DNA from: Lentinus brumalis | Taxonomy: Eukaryota; Basidiomycota; Agaricomycetes; Polyporales; Polyporaceae | DNA length: 64,000 bases | Assembly (NCBI GenBank): GCA_001792895.1 | Contig: MARA01000036.1 | Span: 62,001-126,000, forward strand | Reading direction: 5' to 3' | In this document: piece after piece, positions 37,337-49,027 of the stretch | Layout of the letters: the number at the start of each line of letters is the position of its first letter | Numbering within the stretch: position 1 is the stretch's first letter | Translations under genes and position numbers: made by a program | The notes under the pieces: model-generated | Database searches by the model: none | Told to the model about the DNA's origin: nothing | What the model saw: the letters and a program-made list of their open reading frames with translations, nothing else

Positions 37337-38581
37337 ATGCCGCCCTCGTACTCCCCCTGCCCCCGCCCCTGCCTCAAGCGCTCCTCCCACCCTCTCCCTC
37401 CCTCCCCGCCCCAGGACGAGCCCTCGACGCTCCTCGCAATCGACCCCTCCATCCTCTCCCCCCTCGTCCGCTTCCCCCCACACACCGCTCTCGCCCACAC
37501 CCTCGGCAACGCCCTCCCCTACGACAGGTCCCCCATCGTCGTCCTCCCAAACCGCTGCGCCCTCCCCGCCCGCGGCTGCCCCGGCCGCACATACGACCCC
37601 GACGAGCCCTCGTCCTCCTCCTCCTCCACAACCACAACCACAACCGCCACCAGGAGGAGCAAGCGGTCGAGCATCAGCCCCGTCGGCAAGCACCTCCACC
37701 CGCGCGCAGTCGACGGCCACGATCCCCGCTCCTTCTCAGACGACGACCCCACCCCGCGCCAGAGCCCGCGCGTCGACTACCACCCGCCCCTCCCCCCGCT
37801 CATCCCCGACCTCTCCTCCGAGTCCTCAGAGGAGAGCGACGGCGTCGCCAGCCCGCCCCCGGAGCTCTACCACTCCCACAGTGCGTATCCCGTCCCCCGT
37901 CCCCGTCTGGTCTTATCTCGCTCGCTCGCTCACTAACCTCACTCGCCCCGCCGCAGCCTCGCCCCACGGCAAAATGTCCCTCGAGCAGTCCCTCATGCAC
38001 CTCTCCCTCGCAGGCACGAACGCCCCCTCCTCCTCCGCCCTCTCCTTCCTCCCCCACCCGCCCTCCCCCGCGTCCGCCCGCACCACTCCCCCGCGACCTC
38101 CCCCGCCCACTCGCCCCCGAACTCCAACTCCAACTACTCCTCCTCCTCGTCCTCCTCGTGCTACGTCCCCTCCGTCCTCATCGCAAACACCGCCTTGTCA
38201 AATCCAGGCGGCGGCGGGGGCGCGCACGGCTATCAATATCGCCCGAGCTCATCGCCCGTGCGTTCCCGCTCCCCGCCACCTCCCACATCTTCCTCCCCCA
38301 CGCACACGCACCGCCGCAAGCCGCGCCCCGCGCCCATACCCATACCCAGCTCTGCGGCAGCGTCAGCGTACGGCCCCGCGATGTCCATGTCCGCGAGCCC
38401 GGAGCGCGAACGCGAACGCGAACGGCGGAGCAGACACCGGCACGGGCACGGGGACCGGGACGACGCGCAGCGCAGTCGGAGCCGGGAGCGCAGGGAGCGC
38501 GAGCGTGCGGAGCGGTTGGCAAGGTATAGGCCTCTTGCGGGTTTTGGCGTGGATGATGCGGGGTGTTTGGGTGGGTTTTAG
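37337..38581 (+). CDS. Ser/Pro/Arg-rich hypothetical protein
   Basis: The ATG at 37337 opens MPPSYSPCPRPCLKRSS. Exon 1 ends at 37880 before GTGCGT; the intron 37881-37956 has a CTAAC branch site and CCGCAG acceptor; exon 2 starts at 37957 (HGKMSLEQSLMHLSLAG). A conserved-looking core, PSTLLAIDPSILSPLVRF and SPIVVLPNRCALPARGCPG, lies in the first half. The second half is Ser/Pro-rich and ends with an Arg/Glu-rich tail (SPERERERERRSRHRHGHG) and the stop at 38579-38581. The tail lies one frame away from the start of exon 2, so either a base is missing near 38090 in a C-rich run or a further intron exists. No domain known to me. Probably disordered and nuclear, judging only from the RS/RE-rich end. 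It is the only convincing gene in the spacer of the inverted repeat. Confidence 0.65.
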
Positions 38582-41225
38582 GCGGGGGTGGGTGGTGCGT
38601 CAGGTTGGGTGGGTGGTGATCTGTGGTGGTGTGGCGGGCGGCGGGTGGTGTGTCGGGTGGTGTTGGTGTGGCGGGAGGTGATGTGTGGTGTGCGTAGCTG
38701 GACCAGGAGCAGCGAGGAGAGACCAGGAGCAGCGAGGAGCGAGCAGGAGAGGAGAGCCAGGAGCCAGGAGCCAGGAGAGCCAGGAGCCGAGAGCCGAAGC
38801 AAACCGCGGTCTGTTCGTGATCCGCGTTGTACCACAACCCCAACCCGTCCCCGTATTCTATCATCATCATCATCGACATCGACATCGTTACGACCAACGA
38901 CCATACCTCTATTCCGCCTTGCGCGTTTTGTTCACTAGCGTTTATCCGTTCGGTGTGCGTGTTTTTATTGCGTGCGCTTTTTTATTGCATGCGCTTTTTT
39001 CTTCCGTGCTGCATCACGTTTGCATCTCAAGCTTGGAGCAGCGATGGACCGTGCTTCGTTTTTGAGATTCATGTCATCGTCTGTCTCTCCCGTCTCCCAT
39101 GTCCCGTCTCTCCCATGTCCCGTCTCCCATCTCTTCATCCTCTCGCCTGCTCGCGTAATTGACGCTTGGCTGAGCATACCCCCGCATCTGTACCTCTCCT
39201 CTACCTCTACCTCCTCTACCTTCGACTCTCGGTCACAGTGACGGCTCCAGTGCGCGCCGCTCTCTCCTCGGACTACCCTTCCATACCTCACATCTCCGTA
39301 ACCCTCACATGCCTACGTCCCCACATCCTCACGAGTCACATCCCACGTCCTCACATCCTCACATCCCTCACGCCTCCTCACGCCTCCCTCCGCACCCACT
39401 CTGGCTTGACACCACGCGACCAGCGCGTGCCCTGTTGTTGTTCCATACCGTTGTTCCATACCGTTGTTACTTACTGCTGTTGTTCTTTGTGAGCTCTGCC
39501 CGCCTGCGGGGACACGACGCTCCACTGCAATATACTTATTCGAAGCTCTTGCGGTCTCTTGCGTTTTGTTCCGTTCTGCGTTTTGCTTGCGATCGACCAC
39601 GGACTGCGCCTCCGTCTGCTTTGCGCGCAGTTGACTGAGGAGTCAGGACTTTGCGCGTGTCTCGGGTACGTGTGCGTGTACGCGATGAACGTGGTGAGGT
39701 CTTCCGACACCGGACAGTCTGAGTAAGTACTTGACATCAGAATCCGACTCTGACACGACGCATGCTTACACTGATAAGTACACTGATACAGACATACTTA
39801 CAGCCAACCAACCTGGTGACGAACGTGCACGCAGTCTCACTGATGCAAGCAGTGATGTACCGACTCGCGACTCGCGTCTGGCGACGCCGACGTCAGCGCA
39901 ACACCCCCGATCCCCGATCCCCGACGCGCGCAAGGATCAGAGGCGAGTGATACAGTACGGGTACGGCCAAACGTACTACATAGCGACGCGCGAGCGATTG
40001 GCGGTAACGGGGACGGCGGCGAGTCGCGAGTCGCTACCCGTACTTACCCCGTCCTCGCGCAGCGCGGGGGCCTGGGCAACCGCGTACTTACAATAAGACT
40101 CAGGTTGGATCACTTCGGCCAGGCTGCAGGAGGCCTGAGACTTGTCAATGATTAATGCGGCTTGATCGCGACCTAGTAACTGTAGTAGGGGTTCAAGTTG
40201 GATACTATGTAGAGCCCTAGGGCCTCCCTCGAGCTCGCCTCCTGCCTCCTGGCCCCTGGGACGAGTACTGTCACTGTCGGGTAAGTACTGTCTGCCACCA
40301 TGACCGCGCGCGATATGCAGTCCTCAGTTCACCAGTGGCCGAATCACATCACTCCTCTGTTCAGTTTAGTACTTACTCGTACAGACGATCGCATGGAAAT
40401 GTCTGCATGACGTCGACAGTCGTGTGGACTACAGTCTACAGTATCAGAATGGAGCGCGAATCGCGAATCGCGAGGATCCTGCGATCCCTCAGCCTGTCCA
40501 TTGAGTTACGGGCGTGCGCGAGGACGGGCGGGGAAACCTAGGCGGTACATACTTACGTTCGCCGCGTCCGTGCGCGTGTCCTCTCCCAGCCCCAGTTGGT
40601 CCTGATTATTTGAACCTTCGAGACTCAGTACTCAGTACTCAGATTCGAACCTCAGAGTCAGACTGGCACCACTCGCAAGTCACTGTCGAGCTGCAACTTC
40701 AACTTGCAAGGTCCGGAAGATTTCTCAGTCTGTCTGAGCCACAGACACTGACAGATGTCACCACTTACGGGGTCCGCAAATCTTCCTCTGGGCGTCCCGC
40801 GAACATGGCATCGGACGACTGAGTCTGGGAGCCCAGAGGAGCGGTACATCCTGACGTCGTCCGGGGTCGGGGGCTGGTTAATAAGTTACAGTATTCCCGG
40901 CCGCGGGGAGGGTGCCTGCCGTGTGGCGGATCCATCGATGTAAGTAGCTGTAGGAAATTTGCGGTCAGTCACAGTGCATCCGAGCCCTCGAGCTCTCGGG
41001 CGGGACAAGGAAGCTTGTGAGCCCGCATACCGTACGGCATTCAAATTTCAGTTCAGACTTTCTTCATACATAGGCGGGGACTCCGCGAGGCTGCGGTGTG
41101 GAGGGCGGAAGTTGGAACGATTTCTGCACGTGGAATGCAGCGTGCATGGTGATGAGCCTGTGATTGGGGTCAGGATTTGGGGTGTCCCGGAGCGCATGCG
41201 CAGGCAGGTCCACAATTAACCACGC

Positions 41226-41238
41226 GGGGGGGGGGGGG
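41226..41238 (+). repeat. Homopolymer run of 13 G
   Basis: Uninterrupted G run in noncoding sequence; length may be unreliable in the assembly. Confidence 0.8.
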
Positions 41239-41363
41239 CTGAATATTTCAGCTCAAGTGTACATCGATGAATGTTTGGACGCGTGTATGTACGTCAGGGC
41301 CCGGGGGTCATTTGGCCAATTGTGCTTCCTGAGTTGCCGAGAGGTGACGCTTGGGATACATAC

Positions 41364-41690
41364 TCACCTTGAACTGCAGGCAGTGGTCAGCCCAGTATTT
41401 TCTGTACGCTGGGTGGGGACGGGCATGGAGACTCCCGGTGGATGCACGAACTTGACCAGTGCCCGATTCGACTTCGTAGGTCGTGCTAGCCACGTGGGTT
41501 GCTCCCAAGGGCAGAAGTTCGAACATATGGCGCTTGCAAGCCTCTGCCTCTCTCGTCCACCACGAAATGCACAGAACATGACGATACCATCGGAATCCTC
41601 GAAGCCGCGCTTCAGTAACGCACGATAGAACACATCCAGGATGAACCTGGACGCTCGTAACGCGGCGCGTGGCAGTTGCCCGTGCCATAG
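41364..41690 (-). CDS. Possible exon of an unknown gene
   Basis: An open minus-strand reading with a plausible amino-acid composition (ILDVFYRALLKRGFEDSDG, then FCAFRGGRERQRL) and no stop. No start or splice partners were established, and no domain recognised. It may be a chance ORF. Confidence 0.2.
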   Translation of the reverse strand, partial: LWHGQLPRAALRASRFILDVFYRALLKRGFEDSDGIVMFCAFRGGRERQRLASAICSNFCPWEQPTWLARPTKSNRALVKFVHPPGVSMPVPTQRTENTGLTTACSSR

Positions 41691-42816
41691 TCACGGTGCG
41701 GCTCTCTAAAGCTTAAGTATGTACCGCGCTCTTCTGCTGGTCTTGCTTCTCTGGACGCTAAAAGGATAGTACAGACTTCCCTGGGTGTGTTTTACTCTAT
41801 ACAGTATCGACAACCATCGATGATGAACAAGTTTGTCTGCGCTGCCCATCTGGTCCATCTCAGGGCACTCTCTCCCCGTCCTGACGCTCGCCCGGAACAA
41901 GCTGACGCACACACAGGCGTGGCCGTCAACGTCAGGAACGTCAGTGCACAAGCTCTACACCAAGGCATCTCGCACCTTCCAGACAGCGATGCTGCGAGAA
42001 GACCCCAGCTCGCCGGTTCAATCAGCTTCCCTTAGAGCATATCTAACGCTTCCCGTAGGACATCCCGAGTCCTCCCGATACGTCGCTGCAGGCCGCCAAT
42101 GTAACTGTGTCTCAGGCTGACAGTACTCTGCTTCGAATCCCTAGCTGCGGCGTTCTCATGGACACGCATCAGGCTACTGCGTCCGGGGATTCTCTGGTTA
42201 TCTCGCTGGGTCTCAAGCAACCACCGGAGCTTGCGATGATCGACAAGACGAAATGTCGCGCTGGGTCTTCGCGTCCGCAGCGTCGTCCTCGCGATATGTG
42301 CTTCAGGGCATCACCGGCACGTAGGGGTCTCGTGGTGAGTGTGCTCTGGGATCGATTAGCTGCAGGTCTGCGAATGGCAACGTATCCTCCGCATATCGTC
42401 CAACTTGACAGCGCTCCAACCCTGTTCCAGCTTTGCGTTGAAGCATCCGACCTCAGTTCGAAGCCACGGCTGAGTCTTCATGTCGGTTTGCGTCGATCTG
42501 ACACGCGTGTTCCAGATAGAGCGGTCTTCCATATCGCGTAGCTCGCGTTGGGATTTCCTCGTGGAGGATGACCGGCGAGTGCACGCAACGGCGCATATGC
42601 ACATATGGTCAACCAGCCTCACGTTCACCTGCGTCCCTATCGCCCGGTCCAAGTACAGTACCCTCCTGCGGTCGGGTCATGTCTATCAAGTTCCTCCCTT
42701 TGGACACCCACGAGCTATTCATGCGACGCGCGAGATCGCATCTGAATTCGCTCGTACAAGCCGCACGCCAGGCACTTCCCGAGGTCAGCAGACCGTTCTC
42801 AGTCGGCCTTTCCATC

Positions 42817-43740
42817 CTAAGAGCCTGTAGCACTTGCGACTGATTGGCATATGCATCTTCCCCGTTCTCGATCAGTCACGCACGCCGCTCTGCTCCCGAC
42901 GTTGCAACCTGAAATCCTCCGACCCTCGCCTCGATGACGTCCGTCCCTCGTCGTCCATGCCAATGCCAACTCAAACACGGGACCCCAGCGCTCGAAGAAC
43001 ACTAGTACTACGGAATCGCACCCCGGAGTCCGAACATTGACGTGGTGCGCGGCACTCGGCCCTCGGGAGTCGATAGCGCAACCAGAAGAACCAGAAGAAG
43101 CGCGATCGACAAACGAGAAGCCCGTACTGGAGAAGCAGTGGAGCTCCGGTGCTTCGTCTACTCGCCGCCACGCTACCAATCTCCCATACGCCCCGTGCGC
43201 CCGCGTGAGGCCGATTCCCCGTTGCACACTGGTACTGGCGTCGCCGTCACCTTTCCCGGATGTTTGGGCACTAGTCGTGCCAGTATCAAAGTTCAAACCA
43301 ACCGTTCGATCGTTTCGCATGCGCGTTCCCGTTCCGCTGCGCAGCCCGTACAGGCCCCGGGGGCGCACAATGCAAGGGGTGAGCGTGTCGTTTCGTGTGC
43401 CTATCAAGCTCGGCGCGCTGAGCAATGTTACACAGCGTGCACGCCAAGGAGCCCCTCGGGCACAGCTCCGGTGGAGCAGCAGCCATGTTACCTGCTCCGT
43501 CCATGTCGCTCTCACAGCAATGCACCCCCATCGGTCCACGTCCAAGTTGAAGCATGGCACCGGCTCGTAAGTGCTACGTACCCCGCTCCACCGTCTCATC
43601 ACCCCGATGTCCGATGACAACGAGCGAAGCACCCCATCCCGCCGGCATTCTCTGACAGTGTCGTCGTGCCAATTCAGTGTCGGCTGACCTGCCCGTACTC
43701 CGACTGCGAGATGCTCCCACAGTGCGGCTAGTAGGATCAC
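42817..43740 (-). CDS. Longest ORF of the right inverted-repeat arm, function unknown
   Basis: 307 codons open on the minus strand, overlapping the inner end of the right arm. Composition is Gly/Arg/Ser-rich (SGTGTRMRNDRTVG). The left-arm counterpart keeps only scattered identity (AWRRV at both) and is not open over the same length. No motif is recognised. A chance ORF in GC-rich DNA is quite possible. Confidence 0.2.
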   Translation of the reverse strand: MILLAALWEHLAVGVRAGQPTLNWHDDTVRECRRDGVLRSLSSDIGVMRRWSGVRSTYEPVPCFNLDVDRWGCIAVRATWTEQVTWLLLHRSCARGAPWRARCVTLLSAPSLIGTRNDTLTPCIVRPRGLYGLRSGTGTRMRNDRTVGLNFDTGTTSAQTSGKGDGDASTSVQRGIGLTRAHGAYGRLVAWRRVDEAPELHCFSSTGFSFVDRASSGSSGCAIDSRGPSAAHHVNVRTPGCDSVVLVFFERWGPVFELALAWTTRDGRHRGEGRRISGCNVGSRAACVTDRERGRCICQSVASATGS

Positions 43741-45482
43741 TTAACGCCGCCTTCGCAGGACGGCCGTGCGTCCAGATGTCTTCAAGGCCTCGTATTGCAG
43801 TCAGGTGCTGTTCGTGATGAAGGAGCCGTACCGTGAGCCGTGGCGTGCATTGCTGGCGTGTGCGGACGTGTGCGATCACAGTGGATGCTACGCTCTGTCT
43901 TCACGCGGCATTATCGTGGCTGATTATGGTCTTTTCTGTCTCGCATTTGGATGAGCCTCGCGCAGCGTCCCCTGGGCGTATTGTCTTGCGCTTCGTGCAG
44001 ATCGTTGAGGTTGTGGCCGTTCGTCATGCCGACGACGGAGCAGCTCGAGAGGCGTTGTGGCTGAGACTTGTGGTGGGCGCTCCGGCGTCCGGCACGCGTG
44101 CCGAGCGTCCGAAGGTTGTTCTCATCCTTCATCTCGTTCGAGCAGCTCGAGCGTTCTCTGACGGTCGGTGTGTTCATAGACTCGACGTTTCTCGTAACTG
44201 TACCAGTCCCGTGCTCTCAGCAGCGAAGACGCCGACTCCGACACGGTCGCGTGCTGACCGGCGACTTCAAGCTCCTACCTCTATGCCACGATCCTCCGCA
44301 GCAAGCCCGGTCCAGCTGCGACTTTGCGTTCAAACACTGAACAGGTCGTGACGGTACGTGTCAAGTGTCGAGCTTCCTCGTCCGCGCTCCGATCTCCTCA
44401 GTTCATAGTGCGGCTCAGCGGCCGCAACCCCGCGCTCCGCCTCCAGGGCAGGGGACTTGATCGAGGCCAAGCTCTATGTCGTCGCAACGTAGCTTTGATG
44501 GAAGGTTCAGTCTAGTGTGGCGGTCAGTTGCCCGCTGTCGCCGCGCAACGGCATACTGAAACTCATGATCACTCATGTCACCTACAGCTGCAGCGTGCAC
44601 GTACCCAGGTCGGCAGCTCGGGCCAGGTCAACTCTCGAGCTCCACCGTTCTGCGACACGTTCTCCCGCGGCCGTGAGCGCGACGTCTGGTCTTGAGCCGT
44701 AAGAAGCAAGAGCGCCCATGAAGGTGTGTCTTCTAGCCTTGGGGTCACCTGCTTTCCTTCACGCGCGTTCCTCACGATACTCACGCTACCGCAATAGACT
44801 CGCTCCTGTTCCTCACCCCCGCATCACCACGCAGTCAGATGCCGCACAGATCGCTGCACAGTGCACCGTCCACTCAATACACCGCGTATCAGTGGAGCGC
44901 ATACATACACATCTCGAAACGATCTCCAGCCTGCTCGACTTCAAATGGCTCGGACGAGATACCAAGACCCCTCATCGTGCTTCCGTGCGGACCGAGTCGC
45001 CTGTCTCTCCCGATTCATGCCCTGTGTCCTCCCCGAAGGCCCTCGCTCCCTGCTTCCGCGTGGCGTAGCGGCGAGCGCGGTCGTGACGTCGATGCGCAGG
45101 CCCGATCGCCAAGCTTCATGAAGACCCTCGGTGTTGGCCGGCTGTGCCAACGAGGATGCGCTCAGGTTGCCCCTCCGAGCGACAGCGCTCAGTCACGGCT
45201 TCGGCTTCTGGCCTTGGTGCCTAAGGAGCGCTTCGCCGTGGTTCTGCTCCGAGCCATGGCGGCGCACCGGGCCAAGACGAGGACTGGGAGGGAACGCCAC
45301 GATTCCCGGCCGGGTACTCGAGATTCGGGTTGAATCGCTCCAACTAGGGCAAGGGCGAACTCAGTGAGCTTCCCGTGTATGCTTGGCTGCGGTGTTCGTT
45401 CGCTCATAATGTCCTTGGCCACAGGAGCCTCCTCCGAAGACCTGCTATCGGGGAAGTCGTGTACACTCAAACCGGGACCTCG

Positions 45483-45595
45483 GTGCTCGGGTGCTCGAAC
45501 GCCTGACAGTAATTATAGACTGTCTTCTCATCGGCGTTCAGTTCATCGAACTGAACGATCTCCAGCAGTTCATGCCCGAAGAGGATATCCCGACG
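45483..45595 (-). other. Exon-like segment conserved in both arms (right copy)
   Basis: Translates to RRDILFGHELLEIVQFDE and about 20 more residues ending EHPSTE. See 31266-31383 for the partner. Upstream on the same strand (about 45830-45720) lies FVLHCLYSGELALRQAV, which faintly recalls the C-terminal part of a BTB/POZ domain, but this is not firm. Confidence 0.45.
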
Positions 45596-47109
45596 GAAGT
45601 ACCCAGAGCTGGTCTGAGGTCTCGGAACCCGCGACATTGACACCCGCCCGCTCGCACACCCATGAGTACGTCCCGACTTCCAGCTGTGGTCCGTCCGGAG
45701 CTTGACGGTATCTTGACGCAAGCCAAGCTCACATGCCACGAGCAGGACCGTGACGGCTTGCCGCAGCGCCAGTTCCCCGGAATAGAGACAGTGCAGCACG
45801 AACTCGTACAGGCGACGGGGGCTGTCAGCTGCCTCCAGTGTCCACCTCTCCGCCAGTCCCCATTGAATGCCCGGCGCTCGTGCGATGGACCCACAAACTT
45901 CGGACCGGGCGAGTCTGACGACCTGCCTACTTCGGTGGAGTGCAGCCGTGCGCCCGCTCCTTCGTCCGTATGTGGATATCGGGGTTGACGCTGTCGACGT
46001 CCTGCGTTTGCGTTGGTATACTATGGGGTACGTGGTCCCCGTCTGAGATGCTGGCGCTGGGGTTGGCGGGAAGTACGAGCAGGCTTGGCGATCCACGGCG
46101 GACCTTCCGTACGCCTCCGTGGTTCCCGCCCGTGAAGCGTCTGCTGGGGAACGTCTCGGACTCGCGGAGACGTCGCTCTCCCAAACTCAGACTCTCAAGG
46201 TTCGAGATCGTGGGGGTCGGTATTCTCGCCAAGCACGTATGCGAATCGAGCGACGCTCTGCTCTCTATGGCATTCGACCGATCCGGCCATGTGCACGACA
46301 GACCCGGGCGTCGCCAAGCTGTACTGACTGTCGAGCACCGGGAGATGCGATATGCAAGGAACACGCACTGGTCGAGCTCGAGCGACAATGTGGGTATGTG
46401 CATATCCCCTTCGATGCCGAGTGGTTGTCAAGGGCTGACGGTGCACCCGTGAACCCCCGCGTCTCCAGCATGTCTCCATCATCCATGGCTTGGCTCCGCC
46501 CATCCCGGCTGCTTCTCTGCCATCATCGTCGCAGAATCGCAGACAGGCAGGTTGACAGCCCTCGAGCCTGCCTGCCCCTCGCACGGCTTGCATCGCATCG
46601 GTATCAAGGCTGCACGCCTGGGAACGCGACGTGCATTGGCGACATCTCGATAGCGATCTGCGCATTCGCGTCGGCCTCCCGATTGCCCTTCGTGGATCTG
46701 CGTTCGTTGGCACGTTCCTGGGGTTCCCTTCACAGCCTTGGATAGCCTTGGATTGGTTGGAACACGGAAGGCGGAGTCGGGTCTTCTCGGCTGCTGCTTG
46801 ACTGCGACCATGCGTCTGTCATCGCCAATCGCCGACATGCTACGAGGATCTCTATCTGGTGAGTAATCCCTCGTCTCGTTCGAGCGTAGATCTTGCGCTG
46901 ACTCTGCATACGTGTTTTAGTGCTCACGACATGCTCGGAAGCTCAGTCCCGCCGGTGCAGACCCGCTTTGACCCGTACAGCCGTCGCTCAAGCTCAGCAG
47001 CGCTATGAGTTATGAGGTTTCATCCAACCCTGTCGCATGCCACATTATGAGCCAATGCGGTCGCGACTGTTGGCAACCGCCATGCGTCTGTCCGCCTGCT
47101 GCTTGAAGC

Positions 47110-47358
47110 CTACCGGCAGCTCGCGCAGGAGCGTTGAGAAGTCCGATGGCAGCAATCAGCAACCAAGGTTTCCGCCTCGTGGCTCGCGTCCGGCCACACT
47201 GTGGCATCGGCCCTGCAGATCCTCTGCACTTCTCCAAGCTGCTCAATTGTATGGGTATTCATGATGCTCTCGGTGTACTTGTCTGTCGCCAGGTCCACTG
47301 AAAATCGCGACGGGCCATGATTGCCATTTGGGTGTCCCTCAGCGATATCGACGATCAA
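47110..47358 (-). CDS. Exon-like open reading frame in the right arm
   Basis: Reads STLIVDIAEGHPNGNHGPSR, then RFSVDLATDKYTESIM and IEQLGEVQRICRADATVWPD, with amino-acid use typical of real exons. The left arm keeps GTLIVDI at about 29468-29490 but diverges afterwards. A splice acceptor-like CAG precedes it. The gene to which it belongs is unknown. Confidence 0.3.
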   Translation of the reverse strand: MIVDIAEGHPNGNHGPSRFSVDLATDKYTESIMNTHTIEQLGEVQRICRADATVWPDASHEAETLVADCCHRTSQRSCASCR

Positions 47359-48577
47359 GGTGCTGTGCGTACCCTGTATCTTCTGACGTTTCTGTCGAAT
47401 GACTCATGGCAGGAAGCGCCTCAATGTGCATGGACGTGCTTGGGAGCGCGACACCGTGCATGACGTTGACGTGAACAAGGCCAGTACGTCCGTCTCACAG
47501 TTGTAGTCTCATCGTGACATCGTCGCTCAGCTCTTCACCACTGCATGCGCGTCCAACAGTATACCACCTTCTATCGAACGTTCTCGCGCTCGCTCAAACA
47601 GAATCCTCGCACGTACCTAGCACGGCCAGGACGTCGAACCCACGCATCGTGGCTACGGGCATGCATGGTCCGCGGCATGATCGCTCGCGCGAAGCTCAGA
47701 GTGCGAGGCACATACAATTGACGACTTCGTATCCGCAGTGTTCACTCCCCTGAGCCCTATCTCCGAATTCCAAGGATCGTCCGTTCACGGTGCGCGTGGT
47801 TTACGGCATCACTTCTGTTGTATCCGTCCAGGTGGGTCTCGAACTATCACCTGCCACTGATCTCGCCTGCTCACTGTTCCGTTGCCTATCTTTATAGCTG
47901 TTTCTAAATTTTGTGGTATGGGAGTGCGCAGTGTGACGCTATTCCGTCTTGATTCCTCCCTGGGGTCTAGAGTGGACTGAGCTAAATGCTACTTCACCGT
48001 TGCCTGTGCAGCAGTTGTCTTCCCGGATTGCGACGTAACCGGGCTCGCGCACACTCCCTCCATTGCAATCGTGTCTCTGTCTCGCGGACACAACTTGCCA
48101 CCGCGCCATGATGGGCCTTGATTTGGCCTCGCACAGGGGTCTGAACTCCGAGCGTGCCCGCGAGACTGGAAGTCGTTCGATCGTGCACTTTGCACAAAAG
48201 GCAGGCGCACCCTCACGCACCCTATTGCACGGAAGGCTTACCTTGCCTCTTTCCACTGGGACGATTAACTCTGCGTGCCCACGGAGGTGCAGGTCGATGT
48301 ATGCTCTAGCATCTTCTGGCGTCGGGAACTGTGCTAGTCGAGCTTCCTCTCTTAATCACCCTGTACCCACCATCGCAAGGTTAGCCTCTTGCACGGTATC
48401 TCTCTGCCGACGTACCTTCTGACACATTGACCGCAGTTTCAGAAGCCCCTTCCGTCCTATCTGCGGATGATCTGTATGGTCTAGACACACGACAGGTTGT
48501 CTGTATCTACCGGCATAGCGTATCACTTCACGCGGTAGCAAAAGACTCCGCATCCCGCAACGGGCGTTCTCGTAAGT

Positions 48578-49027
48578 TCAGTTCGCTATAGGATCGGTCT
48601 TCTGAACTTTCCCTTTGGTCTTCTGACATGTCTACTCACAGATTTGGCACGCACGTAGCACTTCTCCCGCGCCGCTCGCATTTCAGCGGGCCGCCGATGG
48701 CTCTTCGACACAGACGAGCCCGATTTCTCTTCTAATCGTCAAGCCTCGGGCTGGAATCTGACCGCTGAAGGGGTGGGGCCTGCACCTGTAGGTTACTTAC
48801 GAGCTGTCACGCACAAGACGACGTTTGCAAAGAACCAGGGACGTTGGATATGTCGCTCCATGGTCACCGCAGAATCAATGAGGTACTTATTATTCCGGGA
48901 AAGCGGTACGCGTGCTAGCCGTCTAGTATAAGTACTATCGTTCGCCAACGGCGTTCGAGGAGGACGCCAGCGGACCACCCGTGTAATGTACGCAACGGAG
49001 CTCACATGGGATCTGCGAAACAGATGG
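48578..49027. other. Intergenic, nothing recognised
   Basis: 450 bp between the outer end of the right arm and the 3' end of the F-box gene. No feature seen. Confidence 0.4.

Larger units (their letters stand above)
38582..42869. other. Spacer of the inverted repeat, right part; no recognised gene
   Basis: About 4.3 kb. It contains pyrimidine-rich and CTC/CCT-rich stretches (about 39070-39480), a cluster of the octamer GTAAGTAC on both strands (39723-40376) and a run of 13 G (41226-41238). Minus-strand sequence at about 41364-41690 (containing RFILDVFYRALLKRGFEDSD) and plus-strand sequence at 42683-42842 look weakly coding but match no family I know. Confidence 0.4.
42870..48577 (-). repeat. 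Right arm of the large imperfect inverted repeat
   Basis: Reverse-complement counterpart of 27995-34340 (anchor pairs are given there). It is about 0.6 kb shorter, largely because of a segment present only in the left arm. On the minus strand it keeps reading frames that look better preserved than in the left arm, for example at 47110-47358 and 45483-45595, so this copy may be the less decayed one. Confidence 0.85.

Noticed and set aside
36997..38529. 510-codon plus-strand ORF rich in Pro/Arg
   Set aside because: It overlaps the 37337 gene in another frame and is a by-product of C-rich codons; the called frame has a start, intron with branch site and conserved-looking core.
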